Positions 14,420 to 20,728 of a stretch of DNA of 39,981 nucleotides are shown here, in pieces. A program made the translations under genes and the position numbers. The stretch's first letter is position 1, and each line of letters starts with the position of its first letter. The notes below the pieces were generated by a model. The model ran no database searches, was not told where the DNA came from, and was given only the letters and a program-made list of their open reading frames with translations. This stretch comes from a virus, in IMG/VR virus record IMGVR_UViG_3300044627_001640, positions 1-39,981 of that record; one strand, written 5' to 3'.

Positions 14420-14581
14420 ATGACAGTATCAGTATCAACATACAAGGTAGGCGACCTCTACACAACTCAGAAGTCAAAGGTCACAGGTACAATTCTTGAG
14501 ATTGCACCAACTAACAAGAACACAGTTCGTGTGAAGTTAGATGTAAATGGCAACACTCGCTGGACAACTTGGAAGGCATAA
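14420..14581 (+). CDS. Small beta-barrel-like early protein
   Basis: 53 residues (MTVSVSTYKVGDLYTTQKSKVTGTILEIAPTNKNTVRVKLDVNGNTRWTTWKA; shown here only to its family pattern KVGD-Y-T--S-VTGTI-EI). The layout resembles a small SH3/KOW-like barrel. AAAGGAGAAAC upstream is a strong ribosome binding site. Single-gene unit followed by a repeated hairpin element. Possibly nucleic-acid binding. Confidence 0.75.
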   Translation: MTVSVSTYKVGDLYTTQKSKVTGTILEIAPTNKNTVRVKLDVNGNTRWTTWKA

Positions 14582-14591
14582 GCCAACTATT

Positions 14592-14616
14592 CCTGAGCAT
14601 GAAGTAAAACTGCTCA
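14592..14616 (+). ncRNA. Repeated 25-nt hairpin element, copy 2
   Basis: CCTGAGCATG-N5-AAACTGCTCA, 10 nt after the stop at 14581. Confidence 0.65.
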
Positions 14617-14663
14617 ACACAACCCCCTAATAATTAACCCACCAAAGAAAAGGAAAATAAAAG

Positions 14664-15089
14664 ATGGCAAGAAACACAAAATCAATCTCAGTTAAAATCG
14701 CAACACCAAAGGTAATCAAGGCACTAGAAACTCGTCTAGCAGAATTAGAAACTAACTATGCTAATCAAGAAGTAAATGAAGCAAAGTATGTCAAGGCTAT
14801 GGAAAAGTGGAAAAAGGAAATTACTACTTATGCCGTTGCTAACATCAAGAAGGCAGAGAACTTTCGTACCAACTATCGTTCTTGGAACAACACTCTCAAC
14901 ATTGACTTCGACCTAACAGTTACACAAGCAGACCTACCAGCAGAGCCTGAGCGTGAGTTCGAGCAGATGGGTCGTCACAACTACCTAGAGCAGAAGCAAG
15001 AAATCGAAAACGCAATTCGTATTCTCAAGATGACAGATGAGGAAGTAGTTAATACTTCTACATACAATGCGATTGCTCGTTATCTCTAA
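14664..15089 (+). CDS. Coiled-coil early protein
   Basis: 141 residues (MARNTKSISVKIATPKVIKALETRLAELETNYANQ). Long charged helices (about 12-70 and 105-130) suggest a coiled-coil scaffold. Sits alone between two copies of the hairpin element. AAAGAAAAGGA upstream is a ribosome binding site. No family recognised. Confidence 0.75.
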   Translation: MARNTKSISVKIATPKVIKALETRLAELETNYANQEVNEAKYVKAMEKWKKEITTYAVANIKKAENFRTNYRSWNNTLNIDFDLTVTQADLPAEPEREFEQMGRHNYLEQKQEIENAIRILKMTDEEVVNTSTYNAIARYL

Positions 15090-15101
15090 TTAAATAAACG
15101 A

Positions 15102-15126
15102 CCTGAGTATGTCGCTAAACTGCTCA
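15102..15126 (+). ncRNA. Repeated 25-nt hairpin element, copy 3
   Basis: CCTGAGTATG-N5-AAACTGCTCA. The C-to-T change in the stem keeps a G-U pair. Lies 12 nt after a stop and 4 bp before the next promoter. Confidence 0.65.
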
Positions 15127-15130
15127 CAAT

Positions 15131-15153
15131 TTGTCAGCGGTACCTAGTACAAT
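15131..15153 (+). promoter_or_regulatory. RecA-NDp-like promoter
   Basis: TTGTCA (15131-15136), 11 bp, TACAAT (15148-15153). No CRP-type site nearby. Confidence 0.55.
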
Positions 15154-15185
15154 TAAATTAACCAACAAACAGAAAGAGGGCCCCC

Positions 15186-15599
15186 ATGGACCAACAAAAA
15201 GACACACACTACATGACACGAGAATTTCTTGAGTCTAAGTTAGTAGAAAACACAAACCGTATCAAGCAACTTGAAGAACATATTCAAACAGTAACTCAAC
15301 GGTCATACGGCGAGGCTGCAGAGCGTAGCCGTATGCGTAATGAAATGCAAGAGTGGACCTTGGAAGCACTAGAAAATGGTACTTTTGATGAAGGTGTTGC
15401 AGAAGAGATTGCAAACATTTGTGGTTTTGAATTAACAAAAGAATTTGAATTAGAAGTTTCAGTTCAATATTCAATTACAGTCAATGCACGTAATGAAGAA
15501 GAAGCAATTAATGCAATTCATGAAATTGATTTTGATTCAGTTTCATATGGTGAAGAAGTAACTTACTTGTCATCCACAGTTGACAGAGTAGATATTTAG
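15186..15599 (+). CDS. Early protein with coiled coil and alpha-beta C-terminus
   Basis: 137 residues. N-terminal helix (REFLESKLVENTNRIKQLEEHIQTVT, about 13-38) is coiled-coil-like. The C-terminal part (about 88-137) has the pattern FELEVSVQYSITVNARNEEEAINAI, a beta-alpha unit seen in many small phage proteins. Start ATG follows AAAGAGGGCCC. Function unknown. Confidence 0.75.
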   Translation: MDQQKDTHYMTREFLESKLVENTNRIKQLEEHIQTVTQRSYGEAAERSRMRNEMQEWTLEALENGTFDEGVAEEIANICGFELTKEFELEVSVQYSITVNARNEEEAINAIHEIDFDSVSYGEEVTYLSSTVDRVDI

Positions 15600-15619
15600 T
15601 AGGGGGCTACTAATAAAAA

Positions 15620-15644
15620 CCTGAGCATGTTTTAAAACTGCTTA
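15620..15644 (+). ncRNA. Repeated 25-nt hairpin element, copy 4
   Basis: CCTGAGCATG-N5-AAACTGCTTA; the C-to-T change on the 3-prime side again keeps a G-U pair. A T run (ATTTTTATTT) follows. Confidence 0.65.
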
Positions 15645-15678
15645 ATTTTTATTTGCCTTGAAAAATTTAAGCGCCCCG

Positions 15679-15710
15679 TGTGACCAAGATCACATGTGTT
15701 TAAGAACACA
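15679..15710. promoter_or_regulatory. CRP/GlxR-type palindrome and abutting variant
   Basis: 15679-15694 is a perfect TGTGA-N6-TCACA (spacer CCAAGA). 15695-15710 is TGTGT-N6-ACACA, palindromic and exactly adjacent, the same tandem layout as at 9867-9898. Centres about 100 and 84 bp upstream of the next predicted start. Confidence 0.55.
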
Positions 15711-15751
15711 CTTTAAGAATGTCCGAATTGCCCCTCTCTAACTATCCTGAT

Positions 15752-15780
15752 TTGCATTTGTCAGCCCATTCGTGTATGAT
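15752..15780 (+). promoter_or_regulatory. Composite promoter for the DUF932 gene
   Basis: TTGTCA (15758-15763), 11 bp, TATGAT (15775-15780) is RecA-NDp-like. TTGCAT (15752-15757) could also act as a -35 with 17-bp spacing. Confidence 0.55.
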
Positions 15781-15812
15781 TGTATTAACAACAACAGAAA
15801 AGGAATAAACTC

Positions 15813-16829
15813 ATGGCACATGAAATCGAAACACAAAATGGTAAGGCTTCATTCGCATCATTTCGTGAACCCGCTTGGCATGGATTGGGTACCGTATTTA
15901 CAGAAGAAAAAACAACATCACAAATGTTAGAGGCTGCAAGCCTTAATGGTTGGAATGTTCGTCTGGAAGATTTGGAAACCCCATCACATTTAACAAGTGA
16001 CAAAAACTATCAGTACGTATTGCGTACTAACCCTACCGATAATTCACAGACAGACATTCTTGGTGTCGTTGGTGAGCGATACCATGTAATGCAGAATGAA
16101 GATTTATTCTCATTCGGTGATAACATTCTAGACGGCGGGGGTCGTTGGGAAACCGCTGGCTCAATCAAGGGTGGTCGTGTTGTGTTCGGTGCGTTAGCAC
16201 TAGAGCGTGAAACAATCCTAGACCCTAATGGTGTTGCAGATAAGGTAAAGACTTATTTACTTATCAACACATCACATGACGGCTCAATCGCTATTCAAGC
16301 ATCAATTACACCCGTTCGTGTTGTGTGTGCCAATACTCTTAATCTTGCACTCAACACTACTAAGAAAAAAAATGGTGTCAAGCAATCTTTCAAGATACGC
16401 CACACGCAGACCGCTAGTGGCAAGGTTGCCGTTGCTCGTGAGACACTAGGCATGGCTCATAAGTACATGGACTCATTCGACTTAATGGCTAAGGCTATGA
16501 TTGAAACAGAAATCAATGCTAAGCAATTTAACGACATCATTCTTGCTGCATACCCTAAGCCTGAAAAGGACTCTAAGGGTGCTTTCAAGAAATGGGAAAA
16601 CAAGGTAGATGTTATCAATGACATTTACACAGGCGAGTTTAATGGCATGATTGCTGGTAATGCTTGGGGTGCTTTCAATGCACTAACTGAGCGACTAGAT
16701 TGGTATCGTTCTGCTCGTGGTGGGAATAACGAAAGTATTCTCGCATCAGCAAGTGGATTTGACCCTGCTATCAATGCAGAAAAAAATCGTTTGCTAAAAG
16801 TTGTGCAAAATACTTTGCAGATTGCATAA
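15813..16829 (+). CDS. DUF932 phage/plasmid-like protein
   Basis: 338 residues. Matches the DUF932 / phage-plasmid-like (TIGR03299) family: N-terminal FREPAWHGLGTVF, then YVLRTNPTDNSQTDILGVVGERYHVMQNEDLF, VFGALALER, and ITPVRVVCANTLNLAL. Length fits the family. These proteins are common on phages and plasmids, with a proposed but unproven role in DNA transactions. AAAAGGAATAA upstream. The largest gene of the early region, with a codon pattern like its neighbours. Confidence 0.88.
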   Translation: MAHEIETQNGKASFASFREPAWHGLGTVFTEEKTTSQMLEAASLNGWNVRLEDLETPSHLTSDKNYQYVLRTNPTDNSQTDILGVVGERYHVMQNEDLFSFGDNILDGGGRWETAGSIKGGRVVFGALALERETILDPNGVADKVKTYLLINTSHDGSIAIQASITPVRVVCANTLNLALNTTKKKNGVKQSFKIRHTQTASGKVAVARETLGMAHKYMDSFDLMAKAMIETEINAKQFNDIILAAYPKPEKDSKGAFKKWENKVDVINDIYTGEFNGMIAGNAWGAFNALTERLDWYRSARGGNNESILASASGFDPAINAEKNRLLKVVQNTLQIA

Positions 16830-16840
16830 CTAAAAAAGTT

Positions 16841-16865
16841 CCTGAGCAAGAATAAAAACTGCTCG
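16841..16865 (+). ncRNA. Repeated 25-nt hairpin element, copy 5
   Basis: CCTGAGCAAG-N5-AAACTGCTCG, 11 nt after the DUF932 stop and 3 nt before the tRNA-Asp gene. The final A-to-G change keeps a U-G pair with the first stem base. Confidence 0.6.
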
Positions 16866-16868
16866 CAA

Positions 16869-16942
16869 GGTTCCATAGATCAATTGGTTAGATCGCCACC
16901 CTGTCACGGTGGAGGCTACGGGTTCAAGTCCCGTTGGAATCG
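16869..16942 (+). tRNA. tRNA-Asp (GTC)
   Basis: Full cloverleaf: acceptor GGTTCCA/TGGAATC, D stem GATC/GATC, anticodon stem CCACC/GGTGG with loop CTGTCAC, T arm ACGGG-TTCAAGT-CCCGT, discriminator G. CCA is not encoded. Lies just after a hairpin element and is probably transcribed with the DUF932 gene. Confidence 0.92.
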
Positions 16943-17028
16943 CAAATAAATATACATTCTAATGCATAAAAAACGCAGCGCCTATTTTACATAATATAAT
17001 TAATCATAAAAAAGTAATTACGACAGAC

Positions 17029-17057
17029 TTGCTTTTTTCCCAGTTTTCCTGTAAAAT
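17029..17057 (+). promoter_or_regulatory. Promoter for leaderless gene 17065
   Basis: TTGCTT (17029-17034), 17 bp, TAAAAT (17052-17057), 7 nt before ATG 17065. Confidence 0.65.
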
Positions 17058-17064
17058 TAATATC

Positions 17065-17229
17065 ATGACCCAAACAAAATCTTACACAGTAGATGAACTA
17101 ATGCAAAAAATATATGATGAGAATTTTTCTCATTTTGATTTCATGGATAACATGAATGGTGGAGAATGTGATTGTAATCTCCATGTGGCTATGGATTTAA
17201 TGTATGAATATGGTGGTGGGCTATGTTAG
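17065..17229 (+). CDS. Small acidic protein, leaderless
   Basis: 54 residues (MTQTKSYTVDELMQKIYDENFSHFDFMDNMNGGECDCNLH). C-x-C and a nearby His may bind metal. The ATG is 7 nt after a -10 box and has no ribosome binding site; the longer upstream frame would start before the transcript. First of a chain of overlapping small genes up to 19475. Confidence 0.7.
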   Translation: MTQTKSYTVDELMQKIYDENFSHFDFMDNMNGGECDCNLHVAMDLMYEYGGGLC

Positions 17230-17378
17230 GATATACCGTTGATGATTTAGATGAAATGATTAGGGCTGTTGTCCTATCTAAAAAATCAGTACCGAGCACA
17301 CAAATCAAAATCCATGCTGGATTAGATAAAGCAGATGAGTTCTTAAAAGGACTATGGGCAGAAGGGTACTTTGACTAA
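17223..17378 (+). CDS. Small early protein
   Basis: 51 residues (MLGYTVDDLDEMIRAVVLSKKSVPSTQIKIHAGLDKADEFLKGLWAEGYFD, abbreviated pattern VDDLDEMIRAVV). Two helices by pattern. Overlaps the previous gene by 7 bases, with GGTGGTGGG upstream. Its last A begins the next ATG. No family recognised. Confidence 0.7.
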   Translation: MLGYTVDDLDEMIRAVVLSKKSVPSTQIKIHAGLDKADEFLKGLWAEGYFD

Positions 17379-17494
17379 TGCATAAACATCATTGGGAATG
17401 TACTGATACCCCTGGAATTTTCATGTGTCATGCAGAAGGACAAACAGGATACTTTAATAGTTTAACTAAGGAGATAACAGAAGATGTGGACTAA
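17378..17494 (+). CDS. 38-residue His/Cys-rich peptide
   Basis: Starts MHKHHWECTDTPGIFMCHAEG: H, H-H, C and C-H pairs look like a metal-binding knuckle. Overlaps both neighbours (TAATG upstream, 11 bases downstream). Function unknown. Confidence 0.6.
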   Translation: MHKHHWECTDTPGIFMCHAEGQTGYFNSLTKEITEDVD

Positions 17495-17693
17495 GTATGA
17501 TTATGTTTGTACTAACTGTGATGCTCTTATTGAGGTCACTGCCCTGGAGATACCAAGAATAGATCCTGATTGTATTTGTGGCAATGGGATGATTATTGGT
17601 ATTGGTAAATATCCTGCCTTTCAGCCAGAGACAAATGTGACGGAAGTCACACCTGCTGGACTTGTAAAAATCAACACCAACCCTTATAATTGA
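17484..17693 (+). CDS. Small zinc-ribbon protein
   Basis: 69 residues. C-x2-C (YVCTNCDA) and C-x-C (DCICGNG) about 20 residues apart form a ribbon, followed by a Pro/Thr-rich tail. AAGGAGATAACAG is a good ribosome binding site. A TGTGA-N6-TCACA match at 17636-17651 lies inside its 3-prime end. Confidence 0.75.
   Translation: MWTKYDYVCTNCDALIEVTALEIPRIDPDCICGNGMIIGIGKYPAFQPETNVTEVTPAGLVKINTNPYN
17662..17690 (+). promoter_or_regulatory. Internal promoter for leaderless gene 17697
   Basis: TTGTAA (17662-17667), 17 bp, TATAAT (17685-17690), 6 nt before ATG 17697. It lies in the 3-prime end of the upstream gene. Confidence 0.6.
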
Positions 17694-17696
17694 TAT

Positions 17697-17852
17697 ATGG
17701 ACCTAACCACATTAAGAGAGTATATAAATATTCACAGAATATCCATGGAGCAAGACTTGGATAATATTGACGGGGCAGACTATATGTTGCCTTATCTAGA
17801 AGGTGCTATTGCTGTATCTAATCATTACTTGGAGTATATAGATGAGCACTAA
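17697..17852 (+). CDS. Small early protein, leaderless
   Basis: 51 residues (MDLTTLREYINIHRISMEQDLDNIDGADYML...). Helical and acidic. TATAAT ends exactly 6 nt before the ATG, so it can be made from its own leaderless transcript as well as by read-through. Overlaps the next gene by 11 bases. Confidence 0.7.
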   Translation: MDLTTLREYINIHRISMEQDLDNIDGADYMLPYLEGAIAVSNHYLEYIDEH

Positions 17853-18126
17853 GTATCCTTTCATACCGCCACATTTGGAGAAGGCATTAGAAGATATCTC
17901 CATACCACTAATAGATTTAATACATGGTCATCTTAAAGTAGCCATGCTTGACGCAGAGGTAGAACTTGAATCCAAAAAGGAACAAGAAGAAGAATCAGGT
18001 AGCGCTATGGATAGCATGGAGCGTACGTATGCTGAAGGATATTTAGAGGCCTTGACAGAACTATACTGCCTAACGTATAATTTATCTATTGACCGCAAAA
18101 ATATTGAGGAGAAATACAATGCCTGA
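17842..18126 (+). CDS. Acidic helical early protein
   Basis: 94 residues (MSTKYPFIPPHLEKALEDISIPLIDLIHGHLKVAMLDAEVE...). Almost all helix by pattern, with a Glu/Lys-rich central stretch (ELESKKEQEEESGS). Overlaps neighbours on both sides. No family recognised. Confidence 0.75.
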   Translation: MSTKYPFIPPHLEKALEDISIPLIDLIHGHLKVAMLDAEVELESKKEQEEESGSAMDSMERTYAEGYLEALTELYCLTYNLSIDRKNIEEKYNA

Positions 18127-18484
18127 TAATTTTATTGAACTTACCTTTGAGGAAGCAGATGAGCAATTCAAGTTTATGGTTAATAACTATGATGAGAATG
18201 CCTCCTTTGATGGTTTGATGTTTGAGACCTATGGGGATGAAGTAGAGTACGTTAAGTCTAAGCCACATGACCGTATCTGGATGTATGGAGACGGAGACGA
18301 CGGCGGTCTTTACATCTGGTCTGGCTGGGGCTTTGTTAACCGTATTGGTTATCTTATTAGTGAGAAGCCTGTACCTGATAATACTATTATTCAAATCATG
18401 GTTGCAGAGCCCGACTTGACATGTGACGATTGTGATGAGATAATAGATGTAGACCAAGAACACCAACACAAGGAGATAGAATGA
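18119..18484 (+). CDS. Early protein with C-terminal zinc knuckle
   Basis: 121 residues from ATG 18119, chosen for the GAGGAG ribosome binding site and 8-base overlap with the preceding gene. Reads MPDNFIELTFEEADEQFKFM, a Gly/Trp-rich core (YGDGDDGGLYIWSGWGFVNRIGYL) and a C-terminal C-x2-C (CDDCDEII) with later His residues. Looks like a small beta-rich protein. Role unknown. Confidence 0.75.
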   Translation: MPDNFIELTFEEADEQFKFMVNNYDENASFDGLMFETYGDEVEYVKSKPHDRIWMYGDGDDGGLYIWSGWGFVNRIGYLISEKPVPDNTIIQIMVAEPDLTCDDCDEIIDVDQEHQHKEIE

Positions 18485-18816
18485 ACAATGACCTATTAGA
18501 TGATTTAGAGTTTGCTGGTATGTTTACAGTAGACTCAGGGCAGGCAATGGTTGGAGACCCTTGCTACCTAGATGATTGGGATAACAATACCAATGATGAG
18601 TGGAACCTAGAGGGTAAGTTAGGAGAGTACTCTTATCAAGGTGCTAGTGCTGTTACCCTTTCTAAAAACTATGGAGAAGTTGGCATTAGCAAAGCGGTAG
18701 TCTTTAGTACAGGCTATGGTGACGGAGTTTATCCTGTCTATGTTAAGTTAAATGATGACGGACGAGTGTCTATGGTCGTTATTGACTTTGAGGGAAACCT
18801 TGATGATAATGACTAA
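18481..18816 (+). CDS. DUF4241-like protein
   Basis: 111 residues. Contains FTVDSGQAMVGDPCYLDDW, a YSYQGAS segment and VVFSTGYGDGVYPVYVKLNDDGRVSMVVIDF, the pattern of a widespread beta-sandwich family (I believe DUF4241) often carried by actinophages. Starts in an ATGA overlap. Function is not known. Confidence 0.75.
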   Translation: MNNDLLDDLEFAGMFTVDSGQAMVGDPCYLDDWDNNTNDEWNLEGKLGEYSYQGASAVTLSKNYGEVGISKAVVFSTGYGDGVYPVYVKLNDDGRVSMVVIDFEGNLDDND

Positions 18817-18940
18817 GGAATACGTCAACGAGCAATTGAACATAGCACAAAAACTTTTATGGGGTGGTAGTGAAACAGAAAACATTCAAGCCCACAATAT
18901 CATTGCTAAACTAGTTTCACAATTGGAGGAGACCGAATGA
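18809..18940 (+). CDS. Small helical early protein
   Basis: 43 residues from ATG 18809 (MTKEYVNEQLNIAQKLLWGGSETENIQ); an in-frame ATG at 18803 would add two residues. Helical. Overlaps the previous stop by 8 bases and the next ATG by 4. No family recognised. Confidence 0.65.
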   Translation: MTKEYVNEQLNIAQKLLWGGSETENIQAHNIIAKLVSQLEETE

Positions 18941-19083
18941 ACCAATATAAAGTAGAAGTCATCTTTGAGCCCACAGGTGATTACATGACATTTAGATACG
19001 AGGCTGAGTCAGACAATGAAGCAGATCTTATTAATGAAATATTAAACCAACTATCAATTGTATCTTTTAAGGAGCAAGAATAA
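18937..19083 (+). CDS. Small early protein
   Basis: 48 residues (MNQYKVEVIFEPTGDYMTFRYEAESDNEADLINEIL). The beta-beta-alpha pattern (YKVEVIFEP ... FRYEAESDNEAD-I-EI) resembles the C-terminal part of 15186-15599. Ribosome binding site TTGGAGGAG. Ends TAATG, joined to the next gene. Confidence 0.7.
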   Translation: MNQYKVEVIFEPTGDYMTFRYEAESDNEADLINEILNQLSIVSFKEQE

Positions 19084-19475
19084 TGGGAGCCCGTATTAAC
19101 TACGTATTTAAAGATGTTGAAGATGAGGCACATGTAGTGCTCTATAGCCACTGGGGTGAGACCGAATGGCAGCGGGACCTAGCAATGGCTCTGGAGCATT
19201 CAAAGCCTAGGTGGAAAGACTATGCCTACTTTACCCGCATGATGATTAGTTATCTTATGCAAGATTCAATCCTTGAAGAAACAGGGTTTGGAATTTATGC
19301 TATCAAGGGTACCAACTTTGAATTAGGTGAGACGACCGTAGTCATCGACATCAATAAAGAAACTATCTATGAAGCAGGCAAGGACCTGCAGGTTGACTGG
19401 CAGTTATTTATTAATGCCTATATACCTAAAGTTTACGCTGAGACAGCCGCTATGGATGGGTCACCTAGCGCATAG
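19083..19475 (+). CDS. Conserved phage protein of unknown role
   Basis: 130 residues (MGARINYVFKDVEDEAHVVLYSHWGETEWQRDLAMALEHSKPRW...). Pattern of a compact alpha-beta protein with conserved YSHWGE near residue 22. Similar short proteins occur in actinophage early regions. Its start shares a base with the upstream stop. Last gene before a strong terminator. Confidence 0.78.
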   Translation: MGARINYVFKDVEDEAHVVLYSHWGETEWQRDLAMALEHSKPRWKDYAYFTRMMISYLMQDSILEETGFGIYAIKGTNFELGETTVVIDINKETIYEAGKDLQVDWQLFINAYIPKVYAETAAMDGSPSA

Positions 19476-19481
19476 TAAGAC

Positions 19482-19523
19482 GGGGGCGCAGTCTGTGGTG
19501 GGGTTGCGCCCCCCATACTTTTT
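19482..19523 (+). terminator. Intrinsic terminator
   Basis: GGGGGCGCA (19482-19490) pairs with TGCGCCCCC (19505-19513), then a run of T (19518-19523). Ends the 17065-19475 gene chain. Confidence 0.75.
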
Positions 19524-19541
19524 TGATACAATGGAGGAACC

Positions 19542-19772
19542 ATGTATAAAATTAACCGAACAGTACAGGTAACATCAGAGGAGAAGGTAGCCAAGAAAAT
19601 GGCTATGCTTCTTTCTGACCTGACCCTTGATTTGGAGAAGGTTGGATTTTATTTAGCCCATGCCGTGCCTTATCTATGGTATGCTCGTTCAGTTGAAGTT
19701 TTAGAGGCGGCAGTGTATAATAAAGAAGTGACCGAATTAAATAAATGGGGGGAATACAAAGATGGAATTTGA
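19542..19772 (+). CDS. Small early protein
   Basis: 76 residues (MYKINRTVQVTSEEKVAKKMAMLLSDLTLDLEKVGFYLAHAVPYLWYARSVEVL). Helical with a Tyr/Trp-rich centre. ATGGAGGAACC upstream is a ribosome binding site. Overlaps the next gene by 11 bases. No family recognised. Confidence 0.72.
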   Translation: MYKINRTVQVTSEEKVAKKMAMLLSDLTLDLEKVGFYLAHAVPYLWYARSVEVLEAAVYNKEVTELNKWGEYKDGI

Positions 19773-20022
19773 GACAAAATGTGCAATCCTTTCTGACCTA
19801 TGGCTTAACTACAAAGACATGGATGCATTAAAAGATTTCCTAGAATACAATGACATAGGACTACCGCTTGCCTACTTCATAAATGTTGAGTTAGTAACAC
19901 CAAATGAAGAAGCATTTTCTTACATAGAAGAAACCTATGATTTATTAGCAGAGTCTTTAGGATTAGATTTAGATGAGGAATTTTCTACATTAGCAGAAAT
20001 GCTAAATGCATCTGAAGAATAA
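19762..20022 (+). CDS. Small acidic early protein
   Basis: 86 residues (MEFETKCAILSDLWLNYKDMDALKDFLEYNDIGLPLAYFI...). Strongly acidic and helical; negatively charged small phage proteins sometimes mimic DNA, but nothing specific supports that here. GGGGGGAATACAAAG upstream. Last coding gene before the origin-like region. Confidence 0.72.
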   Translation: MEFETKCAILSDLWLNYKDMDALKDFLEYNDIGLPLAYFINVELVTPNEEAFSYIEETYDLLAESLGLDLDEEFSTLAEMLNASEE

Positions 20023-20034
20023 TGTTTGATCTGC

Positions 20035-20055
20035 CCTGCCCCTAGCGGGGCCAGG
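20035..20055 (+). terminator. GC-rich hairpin after 20022
   Basis: GCCCC-TAGC-GGGGC (20038-20051) with flanking CCT/AGG pairs across one bulged C. No T run follows. Confidence 0.45.
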
Positions 20056-20207
20056 CGCTTATCATATCATGTCAAACATGTCAAATCATATTTTTGAAAA
20101 CCTTATTACGAAGGATCAAAAAATTTTCCAGATTCATAGCCAAAATCTTATTACGATAGACATATATTTTTCCAGATTCATAGGGATTTTATCAAACAAG
20201 TTTTGAT

Positions 20208-20237
20208 TTGTCAAATCAGGTATGTCTTTGTTATACT
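20208..20237 (+). promoter_or_regulatory. Promoter reading into a hairpin cluster
   Basis: TTGTCA (20208-20213), 18 bp, TATACT (20232-20237). No open frame follows closely. Confidence 0.55.
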
Positions 20238-20243
20238 ACATAT

Positions 20244-20301
20244 AGGGATATTGGTATATGTTTTATATACCGCCGCCTTTAGCGGCGCTCCCCGCAGGGG
20301 T
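20244..20301 (+). ncRNA. Possible small structured RNA
   Basis: Directly downstream of the 20208 promoter are three consecutive hairpins: GGTATAT/ATATACC (20253-20271), CGCCGC/GCGGCG (20271-20287) and CCCC/GGGG (20290-20300). No ribosome binding site or reading frame spans them. Size and position next to DnaA boxes would suit a replication-linked RNA, but a terminator is equally possible. Confidence 0.35.
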
Positions 20302-20521
20302 GATTAATTATCCTAAAAAACATTAAGAACCCTTTCCAAAAAATCCCAGAAAGTTTGGGCGGTATACAAACAATATATCCTGATATACAAATCCCTATAG
20401 TATAAAACACATTACGAAGAACATATTATTTTTCCCAGATTATCCAAACATTATATACATTTTTAAAACATTTGTCTATGGTTTTTGGATATTTTTGGGG
20501 ATTTTTTATATGTTTTAAGAC

Positions 20522-20550
20522 TTGACAAATAAGGGTTTTGATGGTAAAAT
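20522..20550 (+). promoter_or_regulatory. Sigma70-type promoter
   Basis: TTGACA (20522-20527), 17 bp, TAAAAT (20545-20550). Near-consensus; precedes the possible gene 20582-20728. Confidence 0.65.
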
Positions 20551-20581
20551 CCAGGGCAATATGGTTTTATAAAAAGGTTTT

Positions 20582-20728
20582 ATGGTTTGGGAACTGGGTT
20601 GGTTTGAACTGCAGCATTACGATCCCCTTCTTAAAGAAGTTCCAATCCCCATTTCCCTCCATTTTCCTCCACCTAAAACCTATGATAATATAATCAGTAA
20701 TATATTTATGTGGATAACATGTGGATAA
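20582..20728 (+). CDS. Possible 48-residue protein
   Basis: Reads MVWELGWFELQHYDPLLKEV, then PIPISLHFPPPKTYDN. It has a near-consensus promoter 31 bp upstream and AAAAAGG before the ATG, both in favour. Against it: its end runs into the first two DnaA boxes. No family recognised. Confidence 0.4.
   Translation: MVWELGWFELQHYDPLLKEVPIPISLHFPPPKTYDNIISNIFMWITCG

Larger units (their letters stand above)
20023..20581. other. AT-rich non-coding region, left part of candidate origin
   Basis: No convincing gene. A hairpin (20035-20055: CCTGCCCC/GGGGCCAGG) comes first. Then an imperfect repeat appears three times: ATTACGA followed about 15-25 nt later by TTTTCC-AGATT (from about 20103, 20148 and 20411; the first two share TTTTCCAGATTCATAG at 20124-20139 and 20167-20182). 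Two sigma70 promoters (20208-20237 and 20522-20550) and three clustered hairpins (20253-20300) follow. Confidence 0.55.

Noticed and set aside
11733-16865. CRISPR array made from the repeated 25-nt elements
   Set aside because: Copies are separated by whole genes at irregular distances and each is tied to a gene end; no spacer structure exists anywhere in the window.
17636-17651. Perfect TGTGA-N6-TCACA inside the 17484-17693 gene
   Set aside because: It lies in coding sequence and is not clearly placed for the 17662 promoter, so I did not count it with the intergenic operators, though it may still be bound.
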